Source of the DNA: Pseudomonas sp. MRSN 12121
Lineage (GTDB): Bacteria > Pseudomonadota > Gammaproteobacteria > Pseudomonadales > Pseudomonadaceae
Assembly (NCBI RefSeq): GCF_000931465.1
Contig: NZ_CP010892.1
Location: 372,001-436,000 of the forward strand
Direction: 5' to 3'
DNA length: 64,000 nucleotides
The notes under the pieces were generated by a model that had not been told where the DNA came from, did no database searches, and saw only the letters and a list, made by a program, of their open reading frames with translations. The position numbers were made by a program, and so were the translations under genes. Below, in pieces: positions 55,341 through 64,000 of this stretch (positions are counted from its first letter, which is position 1; the number at the start of each line of letters is the position of its first letter).

Positions 55341-57164
55341 GTGATCGAAAATCTACGCAACATCGCCATCATTGCTCACGTTGACCACGGTAAAACCACC
55401 CTGGTAGACAAACTCCTGCGTCAGTCCGGCACCCTGGAGCGCAACGAGCTCAACGACGAGCGCGTGATGGACTCCAACGACCAGGAAAAAGAGCGCGGCA
55501 TTACCATCCTGGCCAAAAACACCGCCATCAACTGGAACGGCTACCACATCAACATCGTGGACACCCCGGGCCACGCCGACTTCGGCGGCGAAGTAGAGCG
55601 CGTAATGTCCATGGTCGACTCCGTGCTGCTGCTGGTCGACGCCCAGGACGGCCCTATGCCGCAGACCCGCTTCGTGACCAAGAAGGCCTTCGAAGCCGGC
55701 CTGAAGCCGATCGTCGTGATCAACAAGGTCGACCGTCCGGGCGCGCGTCCTGACTGGGTTCTGGACCAGATCTTCGACCTGTTCGACAACCTGGGCGCCA
55801 CCGACGAACAGCTGGACTTCAAAGTCGTCTACGCCTCGGCCCTGAACGGCATCGCCGGTCTGGACCACACCGAAATGGCCGAAGACATGACCCCGCTGTA
55901 CCAGTCGATCGTCGACAACGTACCCGCGCCAAGCGTCGACCGTGACGGCCCGTTCCAGATGCAGATCTCCGCTCTGGACTACAACAGCTTCCTGGGTGTG
56001 ATCGGCGTTGGCCGTATCGCTCGCGGTCGCGTCAAGCCGAACACTCCGGTTGTCGCCATCGACACCGAAGGCAAGCGCCGCAACGGCCGTATCCTCAAGC
56101 TGATGGGCCATCACGGCCTGCACCGTGTGGACGTCGAAGAAGCCGCTGCCGGCGACATCGTCTGCATCAGCGGTTTCGACGAGCTGTTCATCTCCGACAC
56201 CCTGTGCGACATCAACACCGTTGAGGCGATGAAGCCGCTGACCGTCGACGAGCCGACCGTTTCCATGACCTTCCAGGTCAACGATTCGCCGTTCTGCGGT
56301 AAAGAAGGCAAGTTCGTGACCTCCCGTAACATCAAGGAGCGTCTGGACAAAGAGCTGCTGTACAACGTTGCACTGCGCGTTGAAGAAGGCGACTCGGCCG
56401 ACAAGTTCAAGGTTTCCGGCCGTGGTGAGCTGCACCTGTCGGTTCTGATCGAAACCATGCGTCGCGAAGGCTTCGAGATGGCTGTAGGCCGTCCGGAAGT
56501 GATCATCCGCGAAGTGAACGGCACCAAGCAGGAACCGTTCGAAAACGTGACCATCGACATCCCTGAAGAATCCCAGGGCAAGGTCATGGAAGAGATGGGC
56601 CTGCGTAAGGGCGACCTGACCAACATGGCGCCGGATGGCAAGGGCCGTGTACGCCTGGAATACAACATTCCAGCCCGTGGTCTGATCGGTTTCCGTAACC
56701 AGTTCCTGACCCTGACCAACGGTGCAGGCATCCTGACCTCGATCTTCGATCGCTACGACACCATGAAGTCCGGCCACATGTCCGGCCGTCTGAACGGTGT
56801 TCTGGTATCGGTAGAAACCGGCAAGGCGCTGACCTACTCCCTGGAAACCCTGCAGGCGCGCGGCAAGCTGTTCGTCGAGCACGGCCAGGAGATCTACAAC
56901 GGTCAGATCGTCGGCCTGAACAGCCGCGACAACGACCTGGGCGTGAACCCGACCAAAGGCAAGAAGCTCGACAACATGCGCGCTTCGGGCAAGGACGAGA
57001 CCATCGCCCTGGTTCCGCCGGTTCGCTTCACTCTGGAGCAGGCCCTGGAATTCATCCAGGACGACGAGCTCTGCGAAGTGACGCCGAAGTCCATCCGTCT
57101 TCGCAAGAAGATCCTGGACGAAGGCGAGCGTACCCGCGCTGCCAAGAAAGCCAAGGCCAACTAA
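55341..57164 (+). CDS. typA: Ribosome-associated GTPase TypA/BipA
   Basis: A 607-residue translational GTPase starting at GTG ([20 protein letters not shown]). G1 AHVDHGKT at 12-19, G3 DTPGH, G4 NKVD. Elongation-factor-like domains II, III and V follow, then the BipA-specific C-terminal domain ([28 protein letters not shown]). It assists 50S subunit assembly and stress adaptation. The GTG fits the conserved N-terminus; earlier frame has no support. It uses more T-ending codons than most neighbours, typical of a well-expressed gene. Confidence 0.97.
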   Translation: MIENLRNIAIIAHVDHGKTTLVDKLLRQSGTLERNELNDERVMDSNDQEKERGITILAKNTAINWNGYHINIVDTPGHADFGGEVERVMSMVDSVLLLVDAQDGPMPQTRFVTKKAFEAGLKPIVVINKVDRPGARPDWVLDQIFDLFDNLGATDEQLDFKVVYASALNGIAGLDHTEMAEDMTPLYQSIVDNVPAPSVDRDGPFQMQISALDYNSFLGVIGVGRIARGRVKPNTPVVAIDTEGKRRNGRILKLMGHHGLHRVDVEEAAAGDIVCISGFDELFISDTLCDINTVEAMKPLTVDEPTVSMTFQVNDSPFCGKEGKFVTSRNIKERLDKELLYNVALRVEEGDSADKFKVSGRGELHLSVLIETMRREGFEMAVGRPEVIIREVNGTKQEPFENVTIDIPEESQGKVMEEMGLRKGDLTNMAPDGKGRVRLEYNIPARGLIGFRNQFLTLTNGAGILTSIFDRYDTMKSGHMSGRLNGVLVSVETGKALTYSLETLQARGKLFVEHGQEIYNGQIVGLNSRDNDLGVNPTKGKKLDNMRASGKDETIALVPPVRFTLEQALEFIQDDELCEVTPKSIRLRKKILDEGERTRAAKKAKAN

Positions 57165-57180
57165 GCCCGGCTGAATGAAA

Positions 57181-57216
57181 AACGCCCCCGGTCGCAAGGC
57201 CGGGGGCGTTTTTTTT
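57181..57216 (+). terminator. Terminator of typA
   Basis: An 11-bp GC-rich stem (57181-57191 with 57200-57210), loop TCGCAAGG, followed by eight T in a row. Confidence 0.95.
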
Positions 57217-57251
57217 CGCCTGCGAAAAAGGCGCTGTCCGATATCACCGCT

Positions 57252-57399
57252 GTAGCCGCTGCCGAGCTCCAGCGAGGCTGCGATCGGCTGCGCAGCAGTC
57301 GTAATCCAGGCACCGCCGAGCTTCAGGTGTACCGCGTCGTATGGTTTTGCGACTGCTTTGCAGCCGATCGCAGCCTCGCCGAGGCTCGGCAGCGGCTAC
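57252..57399. repeat. Long inverted repeat of a second REP family
   Basis: Two arms of about 50 bases begin GTAGCCGCTGCCGAGC and are near-perfect inverted copies, including GAGGCTGCGATCGGCTGC in each. It is unrelated to the GTAGGAGCGAGG family found elsewhere in the window. Confidence 0.88.
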
Positions 57400-57443
57400 A
57401 GGGCTACAGGGCTACAGGGCTACAGGGCTATAGGGCTACAGGG
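57396..57443. repeat. 8-bp tandem repeat (CTACAGGG x6)
   Basis: Six consecutive units of CTACAGGG, one with a single change (CTATAGGG). The array starts within the last bases (CTAC) of the flanking inverted repeat and ends 8 bases before the stop of the minus-strand cysteine-cluster gene. Confidence 0.93.
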
Positions 57444-57450
57444 GATGGGA

Positions 57451-57891
57451 TCAGAAGCGTTCCAGGGTCCGGCTGCTGGTGTTGGTCGGGCGTTCCAGCG
57501 GCTTGGGCTTGTAGGCGCAATAACCCGGGCGCGGGCCGATCTTCGGGTGGTTGCGACAGGTGTCCGGGCGCTTGTCATAAATGGTGCACAGGCGGCTCTT
57601 ACGATCCAGATACAGGCAGTCGTTGTTGCTCATGCGCTGCAGGGTGAAGATTTCGGACTTCTGGTTGTAGCGCTCGACTATGCCTTCCTTTTGCAGGCGC
57701 TTGGCGATGTTCTTCGCCGGCTCGCCACGCTCGAACTCGTCGACGATGCCGATGCGGATCAGGTCCTTGATCTTGACCTCCACCGGCAGGGTGCAGCAGC
57801 TGGACATGCAGGAGCCGCACATGGGCGCGGAATATTTGGCCCAGGTATCGAGTCGGTCGATTTCCGCGGCGGCGATCAGGTTGGACTTCAT
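57451..57891 (-). CDS. YkgJ-family cysteine-cluster protein
   Basis: A 146-residue cytosolic protein with the YkgJ/CxxCxxCC pattern: Cys25, 28, 32 and 33 (MCGSCMSSCC), then CLYLDRKSRLCTIYDKRPDTCRNHP further on. The family probably binds zinc or an Fe-S cluster; no reaction is established. Single gene, convergent with typA. Confidence 0.88.
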   Translation of the reverse strand: MKSNLIAAAEIDRLDTWAKYSAPMCGSCMSSCCTLPVEVKIKDLIRIGIVDEFERGEPAKNIAKRLQKEGIVERYNQKSEIFTLQRMSNNDCLYLDRKSRLCTIYDKRPDTCRNHPKIGPRPGYCAYKPKPLERPTNTSSRTLERF

Positions 57892-58160
57892 CAGGCGTGT
57901 TTCCAGCGTGTGTATCAGGGCGCGCGATCATACCGGGACGGGCGGATGCTTGAACAACCATTTAACGGAATTTACCCCCGGCCACGGGGTTTCCGGCGGG
58001 CGGCACGGCATCTGCATCCCTTTGTGCCAGCCGCTGCGGGAAATGCCGCCTGTGTTCGGGCAATTGCACAACGCACCGAACCAGAGCCTTTGGCTCCTGT
58101 CAGACCGACTAGGCTCAGACAATTCCATGCTCACTGTCTCTCTCGCTCGAGGTCCTATCC

Positions 58161-60611
58161 ATGACTGAGGAACTGCAGGTTCGTGACGCTGAGGTGGCCG
58201 CTTTTCGCGACGCCGTGTTGAACAAACTCACCTATGCGGTGGGCAAGGACCCGGATCATGCCTTCGACCATGACTGGTTCGAGGCCATCGCCCTGGCGGC
58301 GCGCGATCACATGGTCGAACACTGGATGGACCACACGCGGCAGATCTACCGCAAGGGCCAGAAACGTGTCTATTACCTTTCCCTGGAATTTCTCATCGGC
58401 CGCTTGCTGCTCGACAGCCTGAGCAACCTCGGCCTGCTGGACGTGGCGCGCGATGCCCTGGGCGAGCTGGGCGTCGACCTGGAGCGCATCCGCCAGCTGG
58501 AGCCGGATGCTGCGCTGGGCAACGGCGGCCTCGGGCGCCTGGCGGCCTGTTTCATGGAGAGCATGTCGACCCTGGGCATCGCTGGCCACGGCTATGGCAT
58601 CCGGTATGAGCATGGCCTGTTCCGCCAGGCCATCGTCGACGGCTGGCAGCAGGAGCAGACCGAACACTGGCTGGATTTCGGCAACCCCTGGGAGTTCGAG
58701 CGGCCCGAGGTGATTTACCCGATCGGCTTCGGCGGCAGCGTCGAGACCGTCACCGACGAGGCCGGCCATGCCCGGCAGGTCTGGTGGCCGGCGGAGACCG
58801 TGCGTGCGGTGGCTTACGACACCCCTGTGGTCGGCTGGCGGGGCGCCAGCGTCAATACCTTGCGCCTGTGGCGGGCGCGGGCCATGGAAGAGCTGCACCT
58901 GGAGCGCTTCAACGCGGGCGATCACCTGGGCGCGGTGGCCGAAGTAGCCCGCGCCGAAAGCATCTCGCGGGTGCTCTACCCGGCGGACAGCACCGAAGCC
59001 GGGCAGGAACTGCGGCTGCGCCAGGAATATTTCTTCGTTTCGGCCTCGCTGCAGGACCTGCTGCGCCGGCACAAGAACATGCACGACTCGGTGCTCAGCC
59101 TCGGCGAGCACGCGGCGATCCAGCTCAACGATACCCACCCGTCGATCGCCGTGGCCGAGCTGATGCGCCAGCTCGTGGACTTGCACGGTATCGCCTGGGA
59201 AGCCGCCTGGCAGATCACCGTCGAGACCCTGGCCTACACCAACCACACGCTGCTGCCCGAAGCCCTGGAAACCTGGCCGGTGGGCCTGATGGAACGCATG
59301 CTGCCGCGGCACATGCAGATCATCTACCTGATCAACGCCCAGCACATCGATTCGCTGCGGGCCAAGGGCATCCATGACTTCGACGTGCTGCGCGCGGTGT
59401 CGCTGATTGAGGAAGACAACGGGCGCCGCGTGCGCATGGGCAACCTGGCGTTTCTCGGCTCCCACAGTGTCAACGGCGTGTCCGGCCTGCACACCCAGCT
59501 GATGCGTAGCACGGTGTTCTCCGAGCTGCACAAGCTCTACCCGGAGCGGATCAACAACAAGACCAACGGCATTACCTTTCGCCGCTGGCTGTACCAGGCC
59601 AACCCCCAGCTGACGCATATGCTGGTCGAAGCGGTGGGGCCGCAGGTGCTGGATAACCCCGAGGAGCTGTTGCAGGGGCTCGAGCCCTTCGCCGACAAGC
59701 CGGCCTTTCGCAAGCAGTTCGCCGAGCAGCGCCTGCACAGCAAGCGCGCGCTGGCGGCGATCATCCACGAGCGGCTGGGTATCGCGATCAACCCGGCGGC
59801 CCTGTTCGATGTGCAGGTCAAGAGGATCCACGAATACAAGCGCCAGTTGCTCAACCTGCTGCACACCGTGGCGCTGTACCAGGCGATCCGCGCCGAGCCG
59901 GAAACCGACTGGGTGCCACGGGTGAAGATCTTCGCCGGCAAGGCCGCGGCCAGCTATCACCAGGCCAAGCTGATCATCAAGCTGAGCAACGACATCGCCC
60001 GCACGGTGAACAACGACCCGACCGTGCGTGGCCTGCTCAAGGTGGTGTTCCTGCCCAACTACAACGTCAGCCTGGCGGAAAGCATCATCCCGGCGGCGGA
60101 CCTGTCGGAGCAGATTTCCACCGCCGGTTTCGAGGCGTCGGGCACCAGCAACATGAAGTTCGGCCTCAACGGCGCCCTGACCATCGGCACCCTGGACGGG
60201 GCCAACGTCGAGATGTGCGAGCGGGTCGGCGCCGAACACATGTTCATCTTCGGCCTCAGCGCCCAGCAGGTGGAGTCGCGCAAGCGTAACGGCGAGTTCA
60301 GCGCGGCGCCGGACATCGCCGCCTCGCACCGGCTCAACGATGTGCTTCAAGCGATCCGCGGCGGGGTGTTCTCGCCGGACGACCCGGCGCGCTACACCGG
60401 GCTGGTGGATGCGCTGATCGACTATGACCGCTTCCACGTGTGCGCCGATTTCGATTCCTACTGGAGCGCCCAGTTGCACGTCGAAGAGCGCTGGCGCGAC
60501 CCAAATCAATGGTGGCGCTCGGCGGTGCTCAACAGTGCGCGCATGGGCTGGTTCTCTTCGGACCGGACCATCCGCGAGTATGCCGTGGAGATCTGGAAGG
60601 CGCTGGAATAG
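58161..60611 (+). CDS. glgP: Glycogen/alpha-glucan phosphorylase
   Basis: An 816-residue phosphorylase, full length. The PLP lysine is Lys666 in GTSNMKFGLNGALTIGTLDGANVEM. Other family blocks are LGNGGLGRLAACFMESM, NDTHPSIAVAELMRQL and TNGITFRRWLYQANP. It releases glucose-1-phosphate from glycogen or maltodextrins. GAGG eight bases upstream supports the ATG. No other glycogen gene is adjacent. Confidence 0.97.
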   Translation: MTEELQVRDAEVAAFRDAVLNKLTYAVGKDPDHAFDHDWFEAIALAARDHMVEHWMDHTRQIYRKGQKRVYYLSLEFLIGRLLLDSLSNLGLLDVARDALGELGVDLERIRQLEPDAALGNGGLGRLAACFMESMSTLGIAGHGYGIRYEHGLFRQAIVDGWQQEQTEHWLDFGNPWEFERPEVIYPIGFGGSVETVTDEAGHARQVWWPAETVRAVAYDTPVVGWRGASVNTLRLWRARAMEELHLERFNAGDHLGAVAEVARAESISRVLYPADSTEAGQELRLRQEYFFVSASLQDLLRRHKNMHDSVLSLGEHAAIQLNDTHPSIAVAELMRQLVDLHGIAWEAAWQITVETLAYTNHTLLPEALETWPVGLMERMLPRHMQIIYLINAQHIDSLRAKGIHDFDVLRAVSLIEEDNGRRVRMGNLAFLGSHSVNGVSGLHTQLMRSTVFSELHKLYPERINNKTNGITFRRWLYQANPQLTHMLVEAVGPQVLDNPEELLQGLEPFADKPAFRKQFAEQRLHSKRALAAIIHERLGIAINPAALFDVQVKRIHEYKRQLLNLLHTVALYQAIRAEPETDWVPRVKIFAGKAAASYHQAKLIIKLSNDIARTVNNDPTVRGLLKVVFLPNYNVSLAESIIPAADLSEQISTAGFEASGTSNMKFGLNGALTIGTLDGANVEMCERVGAEHMFIFGLSAQQVESRKRNGEFSAAPDIAASHRLNDVLQAIRGGVFSPDDPARYTGLVDALIDYDRFHVCADFDSYWSAQLHVEERWRDPNQWWRSAVLNSARMGWFSSDRTIREYAVEIWKALE

Positions 60612-60808
60612 GCGGGGTAGAGCCGGCGCCGGGGAGCCGCCCGGCGTCGGGGCGGGGGCCCCGGGCAACGGCTATAGGTCGGATTTCGGGCTACGCTCAA
60701 CCCCGCGCATGAACTCTCTATGGCGGATCTCGTCTCATAGGAGGCAATGCGCCCCGACTCGCGTTAAACTGCGCGGGTTTTTTACCCCCCATTCCTCCGG
60801 AGCCTTCC

Positions 60809-61819
60809 ATGTCCCGCGTTACCCTGAGTCGCTATTTGATTGAGCAGACCCGCAGCAACAACACTCCTGCCGATCTGCGCTTCCTGATCGAAGTGGTGGC
60901 GCGTGCCTGCAAGGAAATCAGCCACGCCGTATCCAAGGGCGCCCTGGGTGGCGTTCTGGGCAGCATGGGCACTGAAAACGTCCAGGGCGAAGTGCAGAAG
61001 AAGCTCGATGTGCTCTCCAACGAGATCCTGCTCGAAGCCAACGAATGGGGCGGCCACCTGGCCGGCATGGCGTCCGAGGAAATGGACAATGCCTACCAGA
61101 TCCCGGGCAAATACCCGAAAGGCGCCTACCTGCTGGTATTCGACCCGCTGGACGGCTCGTCGAACATCGATATCAACGCGCCGGTCGGCACCATCTTCTC
61201 CGTGCTGCGTTGCCCGAACGAATACCTGAGCCAGAACGAAGCCTTGAACGAAAAGGCCTTCCTGCAGCCAGGCACCCAGCAGGTCGCCGCCGGCTACGCC
61301 ATCTACGGCCCGCAGACCATGCTGGTGCTGACCCTGGGCGACGGCGTCAAGGGCTTCACCCTGGATCGCGAGATGGGCAGCTTCGTACTGACCCACGAGA
61401 ACCTGACCATTCCTGAGAGCACCCAGGAGTTCGCCATCAACATGTCCAACCAGCGCCACTGGGAAGCCCCGGTCGGGCGCTACGTGGGCGAGCTGATGGC
61501 CGGCGAGGAAGGCCCGCTGAAGAAGAACTTCAACATGCGCTGGGTCGCCGCGATGGTGGCCGACGTGCACCGCATCCTGACCCGTGGCGGCGTGTTCATG
61601 TACCCGCGCGACAGCCGCGAGCCGTCGAAGCCGGGCAAGCTGCGCCTGATGTACGAAGCCAACCCGATGTCTTTCCTGGTCGAACAGGCGGGCGGCGCCG
61701 CGACCGATGGTCACCAGCGCATTCTCGACATCCAGCCCGAAGGCCTGCACCAGCGCGTAGCGGTGTTCCTCGGCTCGAAGGAAGAAGTGGCCCGCGTGAC
61801 GGCCTACCACAAGGAATAA
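60809..61819 (+). CDS. fbp: Fructose-1,6-bisphosphatase class I
   Basis: A 336-residue FBPase. The metal/substrate motif [10 protein letters not shown] is at 112-121; the C-terminal block '[26 protein letters not shown]' holds the sugar-binding residues. The gluconeogenic enzyme is essential for growth on organic acids in Pseudomonas, which lack phosphofructokinase. CCGGAG eight bases upstream. It is followed after four bases by the DUF924 gene. Confidence 0.97.
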   Translation: MSRVTLSRYLIEQTRSNNTPADLRFLIEVVARACKEISHAVSKGALGGVLGSMGTENVQGEVQKKLDVLSNEILLEANEWGGHLAGMASEEMDNAYQIPGKYPKGAYLLVFDPLDGSSNIDINAPVGTIFSVLRCPNEYLSQNEALNEKAFLQPGTQQVAAGYAIYGPQTMLVLTLGDGVKGFTLDREMGSFVLTHENLTIPESTQEFAINMSNQRHWEAPVGRYVGELMAGEEGPLKKNFNMRWVAAMVADVHRILTRGGVFMYPRDSREPSKPGKLRLMYEANPMSFLVEQAGGAATDGHQRILDIQPEGLHQRVAVFLGSKEEVARVTAYHKE

Positions 61820-61823
61820 ATCC

Positions 61824-62426
61824 ATGGCCGCGCCCTGGCAGCCCCTGCTCGACTGGTGGTTCGGTTTCGCCGAGCGGCCCGCCGACGTCGTGGCTGACAA
61901 GGGCAAGCTGTGGTTCGGCAAGCGCGACAGCCAGGACCTCGAGGCGCGCGAGCGTTTCGGGGACCTGGTGGAACAGGCGCTGGCGGGTGGCTTGAGCGAG
62001 TGGGCGCAACGCCCGCAGGGCTGGCTGGCCCTGGTGCTGTTGCTCGACCAGTTGCCGCGCATGCTCTATCGCGAAACCCCGAAAAGCTTCGCCGGCGACT
62101 TGCGGGCCCAGGCCCTGGTAGCCCAGGGCATCGCCGCGGACTTCGACCGGCAACTGTTGCCGTTGCAGCGCAGCTTTATCTACCTGGTGTTCGAGCATTG
62201 CGAGAATCTGGCGGTGCAGAACGAAGCGATTTCCCGCTTTGCCGCGTTGCACGATGAACAACCGGCGCAAGACCGGCCGGTGTTCGCCGATCATCTGGAC
62301 TACGCCGAACGGCACCAGAAAATCATTGCCCGCTTCGGGCGCTTCCCCCACCGCAACCGGATCCTCGGGCGCGAATCGACGCCGGAAGAGCTGGCGTTCT
62401 TGCGTGAGCCGGGTTCCAGCTTTTAA
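61824..62426 (+). CDS. DUF924 family protein
   Basis: A 200-residue helical protein with the DUF924 pattern: WFGKRDSQDLEARERFGDLVEQAL, LALVLLLDQLPRMLYRETPKSFAGD and RFGRFPHRNRILGRESTPEELAFL. Predicted TPR-like; function unknown. It is almost certainly co-transcribed with fbp. Ends before a REP pair. Confidence 0.9.
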   Translation: MAAPWQPLLDWWFGFAERPADVVADKGKLWFGKRDSQDLEARERFGDLVEQALAGGLSEWAQRPQGWLALVLLLDQLPRMLYRETPKSFAGDLRAQALVAQGIAADFDRQLLPLQRSFIYLVFEHCENLAVQNEAISRFAALHDEQPAQDRPVFADHLDYAERHQKIIARFGRFPHRNRILGRESTPEELAFLREPGSSF

Positions 62427-62450
62427 TCCTTCTGCGTTCTATAGATCGCT

Positions 62451-62528
62451 ATCGCGGGCAAGCCTCGCTCCTACAAAGGTATGCGCGCACCTGTAGGAGC
62501 GGCCGGTCGACGCTCGATTGCCCGCGAT
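62451..62528. repeat. REP pair
   Basis: Left arm ATCGCGGGCAAGCCTCGCTC and an inverted right arm GTAGGAGCGGCCGG...TTGCCCGCGAT with an altered middle, between convergent genes. Confidence 0.88.
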
Positions 62529-62534
62529 GCTTTT

Positions 62535-64000
62535 TCAGATCCGGAAACTGCCCACCAGTTGCTTCAGCCTTGCTGCTTGCTGTTCCAGGTCGGCGCAGGC
62601 GCGCAGGGTGGCCTGGAGGTTTTCCACGCCTTCCTGGTTGAGGGTGTTGATCTGGTTGATGTCGACGTTGATCGACTCGACCACGGCGGTCTGTTCCTCG
62701 GTGGCGGTGGCCACGGACTGGTTCATGCCGTCGATCTCGCCGATGCGCTGGGTCACGCTGCCCAGGCGCTCGCCGGCCTGGTTGGCGATGCCGACGCTGC
62801 TTTCGCTCTCGCGCTGGCTGCTGGTCATGGTGCTCACCGCCTGGCGGGCGCCGACCTGCAGTTCCTCGATCATCTTCTGCACTTGCTGCGCCGAGTCCTG
62901 GGTGCGGTGGGCGAGGTTGCGCACTTCGTCGGCGACCACCGCGAAACCGCGGCCGGCCTCGCCGGCGCGGGCGGCTTCGATGGCGGCGTTGAGCGCCAGC
63001 AGGTTGGTCTGCTGGGAGATGCTGGTGATGACTTCGAGGATCTGCCCGATGTTCACCGTGTTGCTGTTCAGGGTCTCGATATTGCCGCAGGAGTCGCTGA
63101 TCTTCGCCGACAGCTGCTGCATCGCGGCGATGGTCTGGTCGACCACGGCCTGGCCTTCGCTGGCCAGGTTGCGCGCGTCGCTGGAGTGCTGCGAGGCCAG
63201 CGCGGCGTTCTGGGCGATTTCCTGGGCGGCGGCGCCGAGCTGATTGATCGCCGCGGCGACGCTGCTGGTGCGCGAGGCCTGCTGGTCGGAGTTGAGCATC
63301 GATGAGTTCGAGGCGCTGACCACGCGCAGGGCCACTTCATTGACCTGGCCGGTGGCCGAGGCGACTTCGCGGATCGAGGTGTGGATGCGCTCGACGAAGC
63401 GGTTGAACGACACGCCCAGGGTGCCGAATTCGTCGTGGCCATGGATGGTCAGGCGCTTGGTCAGGTCGCCTTCGCCCTCGGCGATATCGTGCATCGCGCG
63501 GCCCATCAGGTGCAGCGGCTGCATCAGCACGCGGATCAGCATGCCCAGCAGGCCGATGATGATCGCCACGGCAATCAGCATGGCGACGATGGCCGAGGTA
63601 CGGAATTCGCTGAGCATCGAGAACGCGGTGTCCTTGTCCAGCACCAGCGCCACGTACCAGTCCGCCGAGGGCACGCCGTTGACGCGGGTGAAGGAGATGA
63701 ACTGGCGCTGGCCGTTCAGCTCGACTTCCTTCAGGCCCGGGCTGACCTGGGGCGCGCCGTTGGGGTAGGCCTCGCTGAGATTCTTGAGCACCAGCTTGCT
63801 GTCCGGGTGGATCAGGATCTTGCCGGCGGCGCTGACGATGAACGCCTGGCCGTGGCCGCCGAAGTTCAGCGAGTTGATGATGGCGCTGATGCTGGACAGG
63901 TCGATGTCGGCCCCGGCGACGCCGATGAAGCTGCCCTGGTGCTGGACCGGCGTCGCGACGGTGATTACCAGCTTGCCGGAAGAGGCCGCGATGTAGGGTT
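62535..64000 (-). CDS. Methyl-accepting chemotaxis protein with dCache sensor (5' partial)
   Basis: The gene runs off the right edge; 488 codons are visible. The visible start is the membrane-proximal half of a dCache ligand-binding domain ([58 protein letters not shown]). A membrane helix ([20 protein letters not shown]), a HAMP domain and the signalling tip with [24 protein letters not shown] follow. The sensor resembles the PctA/CtaA group of amino-acid chemoreceptors, but the ligand-contact half is outside the window. Confidence 0.92.
   Translation of the reverse strand, partial: PYIAASSGKLVITVATPVQHQGSFIGVAGADIDLSSISAIINSLNFGGHGQAFIVSAAGKILIHPDSKLVLKNLSEAYPNGAPQVSPGLKEVELNGQRQFISFTRVNGVPSADWYVALVLDKDTAFSMLSEFRTSAIVAMLIAVAIIIGLLGMLIRVLMQPLHLMGRAMHDIAEGEGDLTKRLTIHGHDEFGTLGVSFNRFVERIHTSIREVASATGQVNEVALRVVSASNSSMLNSDQQASRTSSVAAAINQLGAAAQEIAQNAALASQHSSDARNLASEGQAVVDQTIAAMQQLSAKISDSCGNIETLNSNTVNIGQILEVITSISQQTNLLALNAAIEAARAGEAGRGFAVVADEVRNLAHRTQDSAQQVQKMIEELQVGARQAVSTMTSSQRESESSVGIANQAGERLGSVTQRIGEIDGMNQSVATATEEQTAVVESINVDINQINTLNQEGVENLQATLRACADLEQQAARLKQLVGSFRI

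Noticed and set aside
55353..57197. 614-codon minus-strand frame opposite typA
   Set aside because: Antisense shadow of a conserved GTPase gene; it also reads through the terminator hairpin.

Overview
This 64-kb window is a high-GC chromosomal segment of a Pseudomonas, most likely of the fluorescens group. The basis is gene content, overlapping ATGA gene junctions, -24/-12 promoters, and many copies of the REP sequence GTAGGAGCGAGGCTTGCCCG in the intergenic gaps. From memory, much of the gene order matches the PA5110-PA5155 region of P. aeruginosa PAO1 (fbp, typA, thiI, glnA, ntrBC, trmL, secB, grxC, gpmI, envC, ctpA, hisFAHB, yggX-mutY-asmA, an amino-acid ABC transporter). It carries no rRNA, CRISPR array, insertion sequence or prophage.

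Layout. 0-1 kb: Xre/RES toxin-antitoxin pair (antitoxin cut by the window edge). 1.1-4.2 kb: cytochrome c, tRNA-Thr, FkbM methyltransferase and a second methyltransferase; the 2.6-3.2 kb gap and its flanks hold a dense cluster of DnaA boxes. 4.3-9.3 kb: basic-amino-acid ABC transporter operon and a GABA permease with a sigma-54 promoter. 9.4-16.9 kb: poorly characterised genes (alpha/beta hydrolase, secreted protein, M48 peptidase coupled to a DUF4034-like protein). 17-20.8 kb: tRNA-Phe and the asmA-mutY-yggX operon. 21.2-27.1 kb: OFA-family carrier, hisB-hisH-DUF2164-hisA-hisF, orphan solute-binding protein. 27.2-32.4 kb: gpmI, envC, ctpA, yibQ cell-wall/glycolysis block. 32.6-34.8 kb: yibN-grxC-secB, trmL and a membrane protein.

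34.8-38.1 kb is the most informative region. Between a small membrane gene and ntrC lies an unannotated nitrogen-regulated sRNA locus that I identify as nrsZ. It has a -24/-12 promoter, an upstream NtrC box and three repeated hairpins with an identical loop. ntrBC and glnA carry the same promoter architecture, so the window shows most of a nitrogen-limitation circuit: NtrB/NtrC sensing, glutamine synthetase output, an sRNA output and possibly GABA uptake.

38.2-47.4 kb is an accessory catabolic island: MHS-family carrier, LysR regulator, AidB-like acyl-CoA dehydrogenase, CaiB/BaiF CoA-transferase, enoyl-CoA hydratase, 3-hydroxyacyl-CoA dehydrogenase and thiolase. Together these could import and beta-oxidise a carboxylic or dicarboxylic acid. 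47.5-53.4 kb: ada, DUF4124 protein, secreted chorismate mutase, a YwqK/MORN-repeat secreted protein and glnA. 53.7-62.4 kb: thiI, typA, a YkgJ-type cysteine-cluster protein, glgP, fbp and a DUF924 protein. The window ends inside a dCache chemoreceptor gene.
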